Positions 5,076-5,510 of a stretch of 5,510 bases of DNA are shown piece by piece (the first letter of the stretch is position 1; each line of letters starts with the position of its first letter). This DNA is from Defluviitaleaceae bacterium (GTDB taxonomy: Bacteria > Bacillota_A > Clostridia > Lachnospirales > WQUN01), in assembly GCA_009779525.1 (NCBI GenBank), contig WREB01000100.1:1-5510 (forward strand), read 5' to 3'. A program made the position numbers and the translations under genes. Under the pieces are notes generated by a model. It did no database searches. It worked only from the letters and a program-made list of their open reading frames with translations, and had not been told where the DNA came from.

Positions 5076-5510
5076 TTACCAAATATCGTCGTCGTCGCCG
5101 GATAATTCCGGAATCGTATTGATGTCAACGCTTGATATCGCGGAAGCGTCGTCCGCGATCGGGGAAGAAACCGTCTTGACGACTGTGGACGCCCATTTTA
5201 TGAACTTGATTAACAACTGCGGGTTGTTGGCTTCGAGCACGAGTTCTTTGTTGCCGGTGAATTGCTCGAGTACCCCGAGGTCGGCGTCCCTGCCTATGGC
5301 GATCGCGATCCTGACCGATTTTTTTCCCCACGGAGTCGCAAGCAGCGCGTCGAGCCCCCTGCGGTATTCGTCGGTAGGCTGGCCGTCGGTCAAAAGCACA
5401 AGCACCGGGGGAAGGCGCTTGGTATCCGAAGGAAATTGGCTTAATTCGCCGGCGGCGAGCTCAAGCGCCAGCCCCATGCTGGTGATTCCGCCCGCGCTTA
5501 GGTCCGGCCA
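5076..5510 (-). CDS. TerY-like von Willebrand A domain protein, N-terminus cut by window edge
   Basis: The final 144 residues are present; the frame stays open to the right edge, so the Met at 5477 is internal and the real start lies outside. vWA domains bind a divalent metal through a MIDAS site and mediate protein contacts. Two MIDAS parts are visible: the Thr in GGITSMGLAL (residues 7-16 of the fragment) and the Asp in VLLTDGQPTDE, the TerY/YegL signature. The DxSxS part must lie outside. Downstream, VRIAIAIGRDADLGVL and LLIKFIKWASTVV complete the fold. The tail is short, polar and very acidic, ending in DDDDIW. It precedes the PP2C-kinase gene by six bases in a shared operon and probably acts as its scaffold or target, as inferred from YegL-YegK-YegI. 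The operon's promoter and any further members are outside the window. Confidence 0.87.
   Translation of the reverse strand, partial: WPDLSAGGITSMGLALELAAGELSQFPSDTKRLPPVLVLLTDGQPTDEYRRGLDALLATPWGKKSVRIAIAIGRDADLGVLEQFTGNKELVLEANNPQLLIKFIKWASTVVKTVSSPIADDASAISSVDINTIPELSGDDDDIW

Overview
This is a bacterial window of moderately high GC content, densely coding, with six protein genes and almost no free space. Codons ending in C or G are common, Shine-Dalgarno (SD) sites are clear, and the phosphotransacetylase is the short ~330-residue type. These traits fit an anaerobic or facultative bacterium, perhaps of the Firmicutes/Clostridia, but the phylum cannot be fixed from this stretch. No tRNA, rRNA, CRISPR array, insertion sequence or integrase was seen.

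Layout. Left, minus strand: a CheB-type protein-glutamate methylesterase (start near 1805) followed 57 bases later by phosphate acetyltransferase (pta, start 749), which runs off the left edge. Centre, plus strand: a ribose-5-phosphate isomerase B gene and a nucleoside hydrolase gene that overlap by four bases (ATGA), a two-gene nucleoside/ribose salvage unit. Right, minus strand: the 3' end of a TerY-like von Willebrand A (vWA) protein, then six bases later a 600-residue protein joining an N-terminal PP2C phosphatase to a C-terminal APH-fold kinase. The hydrolase and the phosphatase-kinase converge and overlap tail to tail by 14 bases.

The cheB-like gene and rpiB diverge from a 141-base region. 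It holds two face-to-face sigma-70-type promoters, each with a 17-base spacer, and a GC-rich palindrome lying between their -35 boxes. The rpiB promoter would start the RNA just after the upstream ATG at 1923, so the real rpiB start is probably the TTG at 1947.

The most interesting part is the right-hand pair. vWA + PP2C + kinase is the composition of the TerY-P triad (YegL/YegK/YegI in E. coli), but here the phosphatase is fused to an APH-type kinase, so opposing activities may sit on one chain. The second point of interest is the CheB-like protein: its methylesterase triad is intact, but its receiver domain has lost the phosphorylation pocket and carries Glu where the phosphoacceptor Asp should be.
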